This document shows positions 38,335-42,438 of a DNA stretch of 42,438 nt, piece by piece (positions within the stretch are counted from its first letter, which is position 1; each line of letters opens with the position of its first letter). The stretch covers positions 1-42,438 of the forward strand of contig NZ_JMKI01000060.1 of NCBI RefSeq assembly GCF_000712295.1, given 5' to 3'. Position numbers and translations under genes: made by a program. The notes beneath the pieces are model-generated. The model was given only the letters and a program-made list of their open reading frames with translations. It had not been told where the DNA came from and did no database searches. This DNA comes from Synergistes jonesii. Its GTDB lineage: Bacteria > Synergistota > Synergistia > Synergistales > Synergistaceae.

Positions 38335-40242
38335 ATGACGGAAAGCATTGTAAATAAGAATCTTGTTAGGCATTCTCAATGGTGTTGGTTTACCGGTTTC
38401 CGCAATGCATCTGGCGAGGTCTGCGACGCGCCGGACGACAGCAGCAATGGTTATTATCACAGGTATTTTCTGCGCAGCGAGATGATTCCGGTGGAGGGCG
38501 GAAAAGGCTATACGCTTAAGGCCTGGAGTGCAGTCTGCCTCTGTGCGCTAAGTTTTTTTGATGAGACCGGAACATTTTTGTCGAAGAATACAAGCTTGTC
38601 GCAAAGCGCGCTTCAGGTGGGGGCGAGTTTTACATCTCCGTCAGATGCGGCGTATATGGAGATTCTCAGCTGGTTGCCTATGCCTCCTTCAGGATATCTT
38701 TTTACTTGCTTGGAGGATGTGGGATATAAGCATTTGTATAAACTAGAGGAAGGGAGTTCTCCGACGGCCTTTACGCCTGCACCTGAAGACGCGCAGGACC
38801 AGTATATCCCTAAGTTCAACACAAGACCTAAAAATGACCCTGAAGCGGCGAGACAGCTTGTCTCTTGCGCGGAAAGTTATATAGGGCATGGCTGGAAATA
38901 CGGGAACGCTCAAACGTTGCACGACACTATGACGCCTACAGGACCGTCCGTTTCATATCTGAAATCAGACGGCGTGAAGCAAATAGACTGTCTGACGCTT
39001 GCTATGCTGGCGGTTGGCGGTATCCCGTATTTCCAGAGCAAGTATTTCTGCAGCTCTTTTCTGTGGCGCTCAGCGAAATATTACGAGTGGGGCCTGTATT
39101 CTCAGCAGAAGTTTCTGGAGGGCTTCGCACGCTGGATATACGAAAACGGTTGGGAAATCGACCCTGGGGAGAATTACCGTAATTTGCAAGCCGGTGATCT
39201 GGTTTTCTGGGGAATGAATTACAGAAAGACGAATTACGAAAAGACTAAAACGAGCTTCCGCGGAATCGATCATGTAGGAATGTTTACAGGACGCTGGCTA
39301 AGAGATACGGTACCGGCTAACGGCCGTTCTGACGATGGGCTGCTGCATCCGCAGACAATTGAAATATCCAATACCGGGAATATAGTCGTGAATAACTTCC
39401 TTGACAGAGTAAGCAGCGAATCAGGGGGAAGCTCCCCGCCTGCCGGATGCAGCGTTGAGTTTATCCAGATGTTCGCGCGCATCCCGCTTTCAAGTCCGTA
39501 TACGGAGTATGACAGTAACGCACATATGAACACGAATAATGTAATTTACAGCTCGCATTATCAGCCATCTGTGGTAGTTGAGGGCAACGGTAAGCGTATC
39601 AATATCGATATTTACGGACGCAATGCGGCTATATGGGAACGCGGTGATATAAGTGCCAACGGCGTTGTGGAGACATCCAATCAGCACCAGTTACATACGA
39701 ACCTGGTTCCGGTCTTCTGTGTAGCGAAGAACTTAGAGCGCCTGAGAGAACTAGGGTTTATCGTCTATCACTTTTTCTGGTATGACGCGGATGAAACGTT
39801 TATTTCTGAAACGACGGCATGGGCGGATTCTGTGCCGGAGGGAGCGGCTTATTACCGTCTGCGCTACCGGAAAATAAACGCAACGCCGTGGACGGACGAA
39901 GACATCGCACTTTTTAAGAAACATCAGGCAATACAGCCGTACTGGCGCGGCAATGCGCAGAGCGGCACTGGGACGGCTCTTGACGACGGAGATGACCCCT
40001 CGGTCGCGCAGTATCCACAGGGATATCACAGTTACGCATACCTTGAGACCGTCATTCCGAGCGGCAGTTACATCGGCCGCCACAACGGCAGATACGCCCA
40101 CACGAGCGACGGCCTCGTATGGACGGAGCTGCCAGAAGCCGACCAGGCTAAGCTCGTGGCGCTGCGCATCGGCGACGGGGAAAACAATATCTATATCCCG
40201 AACGGGCAGCACGTGAAGCTGACGAGACGGCGGATAGACTGA
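38335..40242 (+). CDS. Tail protein with NlpC/P60-like cysteine peptidase
   Basis: This 635-residue protein has an N-terminal beta-sandwich-like part (about 1-150) ending DVGYKHLYKLEEGSSPTAF. An NlpC/P60-like peptidase follows (about 165-400): Cys219 in KQIDCLTLAMLAV, LQAGDLVFWG (284-293) and His313 in GIDHVGMFTG. NlpC/P60 enzymes cut peptidoglycan peptides, so this is probably the tail-borne enzyme that opens the wall for DNA entry. The C-terminal 200 residues look like an adhesin or fibre foot. ATG at 38335 follows AAGGGGG; the 15 upstream codons lie in the terminator. Confidence 0.78.
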   Translation: MTESIVNKNLVRHSQWCWFTGFRNASGEVCDAPDDSSNGYYHRYFLRSEMIPVEGGKGYTLKAWSAVCLCALSFFDETGTFLSKNTSLSQSALQVGASFTSPSDAAYMEILSWLPMPPSGYLFTCLEDVGYKHLYKLEEGSSPTAFTPAPEDAQDQYIPKFNTRPKNDPEAARQLVSCAESYIGHGWKYGNAQTLHDTMTPTGPSVSYLKSDGVKQIDCLTLAMLAVGGIPYFQSKYFCSSFLWRSAKYYEWGLYSQQKFLEGFARWIYENGWEIDPGENYRNLQAGDLVFWGMNYRKTNYEKTKTSFRGIDHVGMFTGRWLRDTVPANGRSDDGLLHPQTIEISNTGNIVVNNFLDRVSSESGGSSPPAGCSVEFIQMFARIPLSSPYTEYDSNAHMNTNNVIYSSHYQPSVVVEGNGKRINIDIYGRNAAIWERGDISANGVVETSNQHQLHTNLVPVFCVAKNLERLRELGFIVYHFFWYDADETFISETTAWADSVPEGAAYYRLRYRKINATPWTDEDIALFKKHQAIQPYWRGNAQSGTGTALDDGDDPSVAQYPQGYHSYAYLETVIPSGSYIGRHNGRYAHTSDGLVWTELPEADQAKLVALRIGDGENNIYIPNGQHVKLTRRRID

Positions 40243-40262
40243 TGTAACTGGAGGTGTCGGCT

Positions 40263-40388
40263 GTGGCTTGGGTGCCAAGTGACAGGGTGTCCCGCTGGCG
40301 GAGACCGGCGGAAATATGGAGCGCCGGGATATCCGCCCGAGCTGATTTTGGTGGTTGTGAAGGAGCGAGAAATAAGAAATGGACGTAA
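40263..40388 (+). CDS. Possible 41-residue basic protein
   Basis: GTG at 40263 lies 6 bases after GGAGGTG, 20 bases past the tail lysin. The product is basic and tryptophan-rich (VPSDRVSRWRRPAEIWSAG). It overlaps the next small frame. Position between tail and lysis genes fits an XkdX-like microprotein, but the sequence does not show it. Confidence 0.4.
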   Translation: MAWVPSDRVSRWRRPAEIWSAGISARADFGGCEGARNKKWT

Positions 40389-40465
40389 AAATGGCTGTGG
40401 TCTGGGCCGGCGTGATAGCCGGCTCTTGTCTTTTCTGGCGGGGCGTGATCACCCTGCTTGCGTAG
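40379..40465 (+). CDS. Possible 28-residue membrane peptide
   Basis: ATG at 40379 with AAGGAGCG upstream opens a 28-codon frame encoding one membrane segment (AVVWAGVIAGSCLFWRGVIT). It lies at the start of the lysis cassette and could be a small holin-like or regulatory peptide. Confidence 0.4.
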   Translation: MDVKMAVVWAGVIAGSCLFWRGVITLLA

Positions 40466-40477
40466 GGGGAATGAAAA

Positions 40478-40729
40478 ATGAACATCACGCTGGACGTCAT
40501 AATCGCTGGGATAACGATTGCCACGTTCACCGCCGCTGTTATGCGCGTGACGGTGATACGGCCAATAAGCGACAAGCTCACGCAGATAAACGACTCGATA
40601 GTCTCCCTGCGCAACAAGCTTGAGGAAATCGACCGCCGCAGCAACGACCTGCGCGTGCGTATCGCCGCGATAGAGACGTCCATCAAGTCTCTACAACATC
40701 AGATCAACGACCTCAAGGAGGGAAAATGA
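40478..40729 (+). CDS. Membrane-anchored coiled-coil lysis protein
   Basis: This 83-residue protein has one N-terminal membrane segment (LDVIIAGITIATFTAAVM) and a long coiled coil (DSIVSLRNKLEEIDRRSNDL and on). The design resembles XhlA-type or spanin-like accessory lysis proteins, reversed in that the anchor is N-terminal. ATG at 40478 follows AGGGGGAA. It may serve as holin or holin partner. Confidence 0.65.
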   Translation: MNITLDVIIAGITIATFTAAVMRVTVIRPISDKLTQINDSIVSLRNKLEEIDRRSNDLRVRIAAIETSIKSLQHQINDLKEGK

Positions 40730-40730
40730 A

Positions 40731-41054
40731 ATGTGGATGCGAATAAAAAAGTGGCTGCTCGTCAACGCCGAACGCGTCGTGCCCTCGCTGCGCCTTTGGG
40801 CGCTGCAGCTGGTACTGGAAGCGGAAGAGAAAATACCCGGAAAAACCGGTGCGCAGAAAAGGGAATACGTCGTGCGGAAGCTCGATGAAGCCGTTCGTTT
40901 GCCATGGTGGCTGGAACCGTTTGACGCTCCTCTCTTCGGTTTGCTGGTAGACATCATTTGCAACCGGCTAAACGAAAAACATGGGCATGTATGGAACAAT
41001 CTTTTGGCGAAGGAGATCATAGCGACAACTTTTGCCAAGGAGCAGCCTCGGTGA
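40731..41054 (+). CDS. Lysis-cassette protein, LLH-holin-like C-terminus
   Basis: This 107-residue protein has GKTGAQKREYVVRKLDEAVR, like the C-terminal region of LLH-type holins (G-x-x-K-x-x-Y-V-x-x-x-L), but the N-terminal membrane segment is at best short (VPSLRLWALQLVLEA). It lies between the coiled-coil protein and the endolysin. A holin or an endolysin partner are both possible. ATG at 40731 follows AAGGAGG. Confidence 0.55.
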   Translation: MWMRIKKWLLVNAERVVPSLRLWALQLVLEAEEKIPGKTGAQKREYVVRKLDEAVRLPWWLEPFDAPLFGLLVDIICNRLNEKHGHVWNNLLAKEIIATTFAKEQPR

Positions 41055-41593
41055 GCTGGGACCGCGCAATAAGCTTCACGCTGCCGTGGGAAGGCGGACT
41101 TTCGAACCATCCGGCCGACCGCGGCGGACTGACGAACATGGGCATAACGCAGACGACCCTAAACAGGGCGCATAAAAAAGGAACGGTGAAACACAACAAC
41201 GTGCGTGCTTTGTCGAAGGACGAAGCACGCATAATCTATAAAGCTTTCTACTGGGCTCCGTTTGCCTGGGACAGATACACGGAGCCCATAGACATGATCC
41301 TCTTCGACTGTTGTGTGAACCACGGCATGGGCGGCACCGCCGACATCGTTCAAAGAGCTTGCGTGTCGTTGGGAGCGTCCCTCATGATCGATGGCAAATG
41401 GGGCCCGCAGACGCGCGGCGTCCTGTATGAAGTTGCCTGGAAAAATGGGCTAGCGCTCTCGAAAATGCTGATCACCAAGAGGCTCGCCTTTTATGATCGC
41501 ATAGTCGTCGCCAGACCGTCGCAGAAAAGCTTTTTAAAAGGCTGGCGCAATAGGACGCTGGCGCTGGCGAAGACGTGCGGCGTGCGTGTGTGA
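41051..41593 (+). CDS. Endolysin, GH108 N-acetylmuramidase
   Basis: This 180-residue protein has the GH108 signature: LPWEGGLSNHPADRGG with catalytic Glu14, then LTNMGIT. The C-terminal PG_binding_3-type region includes LMIDGKWGPQTRGVL. It cuts the glycan strand at the end of infection. GTG at 41051 overlaps the previous stop codon; frames further upstream run through the preceding gene. No signal peptide, so export depends on a holin. Confidence 0.92.
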   Translation: MSWDRAISFTLPWEGGLSNHPADRGGLTNMGITQTTLNRAHKKGTVKHNNVRALSKDEARIIYKAFYWAPFAWDRYTEPIDMILFDCCVNHGMGGTADIVQRACVSLGASLMIDGKWGPQTRGVLYEVAWKNGLALSKMLITKRLAFYDRIVVARPSQKSFLKGWRNRTLALAKTCGVRV

Positions 41594-41610
41594 CAACAGA
41601 TAGATTGCGG

Positions 41611-41640
41611 GGCGGACGCCTTTGGGGGTCCGCTTTGCTC
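41611..41640 (+). terminator. Terminator after the endolysin
   Basis: GCGGAC (41612-41617) pairs with GTCCGC (41628-41633), followed by TTTGCTCTTT. It ends the late operon and separates it from the accessory gene downstream. Confidence 0.6.
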
Positions 41641-41717
41641 TTTATATGAAAGGACTAAGGGGCTAGGCACGAAAAAGTATTTTATTGCTCTATTGATGTG
41701 ATTACAGTGCATTAAAG

Positions 41718-41726
41718 TGTTATAAT
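41718..41726 (+). promoter_or_regulatory. Extended -10 promoter for the terminal tail-protein gene
   Basis: TGTTATAAT is a perfect extended -10 box 42 bases before the next ATG; the -35 region (GATTAC) is poor, as extended -10 promoters tolerate. Surrounding sequence is AT-rich. It would let the gene be expressed apart from the late operon. Confidence 0.55.
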
Positions 41727-41767
41727 TTTCAGACAACCAAATTTTAGTTTATGGGAGGGAATTACAT

Positions 41768-42438
41768 ATGGCAAACGAAAATCTTATCAGCCACAGACGA
41801 CATTTATGGGCAGAAGGTGCGGTTCTGGGGGCAACTGGAGAGATATTGAATAATGAAAGTATGCGGTTGTCCTATATACACTCAGATTTCTTCCCCATAG
41901 AGAGTGGGGCTGCCTATACTTTCCGTTCCCTTGGTCCATGTAAGGGATTTTTAGTATTCTTCGACGCTGACAAGGTATACTTGGGGGTAAGGGCTCCAAA
42001 TCTGGCTGCGCAGCAGCAAGAAGGAGGCTATACCTTTACGTCACCAAATGGGGCTGCCTGGTTCCGTGTTACGAGTTCCGTGCGTGACAGCAACGATACA
42101 CTGCTGCGCTCTACCATTTATGACCTTGGCTATAAGCACCTTTACAAGCTGGAAAAGGGATCAGCGGCCACATCGTTTATCCCGTCAAAGCGCGATAGCC
42201 AGGAACCTGTTTATCTGGAATCCAGCGAAAGACCGAAAAACAACGCAGAAGCGGCAAGGCAATTGGTCAGTGTGGCTGAGAGTTACTTAGGTAGAGGCTG
42301 GGTCTATGGGCAGGAGCCTTCCAGACAGGATACATATACGTTGGAAGGACCACCGGCAGAAAGTCTGGTAACCGAAGCTGGCATAAAACAGATAGACTGT
42401 ATGACACTAGCCGTGCTTGCTATAAACGGAATTGATTA
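41768..42438 (+). CDS. Second NlpC/P60-like tail protein, partial at window end
   Basis: The frame from ATG 41768 (GGGAGGG upstream) stays open to the edge, 223 codons. It is a paralogue of the tail lysin at 38335: DLGYKHLYKLEKGSAATSF matches DVGYKHLYKLEEGSSPTAF, AARQLVSVAESYLGRGW matches AARQLVSCAESYIGHGW, and KQIDCMTLAVLA carries the same catalytic cysteine. The N-terminal sandwich is diverged. Lying after the endolysin with its own promoter, it is an added gene, perhaps an alternative tail tip or a lysogen-expressed surface enzyme. Confidence 0.8.
   Translation, partial: MANENLISHRRHLWAEGAVLGATGEILNNESMRLSYIHSDFFPIESGAAYTFRSLGPCKGFLVFFDADKVYLGVRAPNLAAQQQEGGYTFTSPNGAAWFRVTSSVRDSNDTLLRSTIYDLGYKHLYKLEKGSAATSFIPSKRDSQEPVYLESSERPKNNAEAARQLVSVAESYLGRGWVYGQEPSRQDTYTLEGPPAESLVTEAGIKQIDCMTLAVLAINGID

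Larger units (their letters stand above)
1581..42438. mobile_element. Prophage (left end present, right end outside window)
   Basis: From the tRNA core at 1581 the order is integrase, defence cargo and repressor on the minus strand, cro, early genes, replication, terminase, head, tail, lysis. This is the standard layout of a temperate long-tailed phage with HK97-type head genes. The tail-tube proteins, frameshifted chaperones and long tape measure show a non-contractile-type tail, since no sheath gene is seen. The lysis genes end at 41593 and an accessory tail gene continues past the edge, so the right attachment site is not visible. Confidence 0.93.

Overview
The window is the left end of an integrated long-tailed (siphovirus-type) prophage plus about 1.6 kb of host chromosome. 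Protein families, GC-rich late genes and the Arg-tRNA sequence would fit a Synergistota bacterium (Cloacibacillus/Synergistes-like) or a GC-rich Firmicute. No host marker gene is present, so the host assignment is only a guess.

Host flank (1-1626): the end of an IS256-family element with a frame-broken transposase, then a chromosomal hicAB toxin-antitoxin copy in which the antitoxin is intact but the toxin and promoter are ruined. Next come a minus-strand terminator and the 3' half of an Arg-tRNA(ACG), which is the attachment core. The rebuilt full tRNA should lie at the other prophage end, beyond this window.

Lysogeny and defence block (1792-10512): a P4-type tyrosine integrase on the plus strand, then an all-minus block headed by a LexA/CI-type repressor. 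Behind the repressor lie a PD-(D/E)xK protein, a Fic protein, an FRG-domain protein and a complete three-gene ABC-3C conflict system (REase-like protein, middle component, DUF2326 ATPase). This looks like a lysogenic-conversion defence cassette, possibly partly driven from the repressor promoter.

Early region (10513-18224): a cI/cro switch with GTAAT-N5-ATTAC operators, then an AT-rich 2.3 kb patch packed with tiny genes. This patch holds five ribbon-helix-helix (RHH) proteins, two pairs of them convergent with overlapping 3' ends, and a 25-bp sequence present three times, each copy just upstream of a small gene. After that come small zinc-binding and ASCH-type proteins, a replication initiator whose gene carries iteron-like repeats, and a DnaC-type helicase loader.

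Late region (18418-41593): a catalytic-domain-only second tyrosine recombinase, HNH nuclease, P27-type small and large terminase, portal, ClpP-type protease, HK97 capsid, connectors, two tandem tail-tube proteins, and an intact hicAB inserted antisense between tail genes. Then follow frameshifted tail chaperones, tape measure, Dit, baseplate hub, fibres, a third tail-tube-like protein, an NlpC/P60-like tail lysin, and lysis genes ending in a GH108 muramidase. After the lysis genes a second copy of the NlpC/P60-like tail protein begins under its own promoter and runs off the window end.
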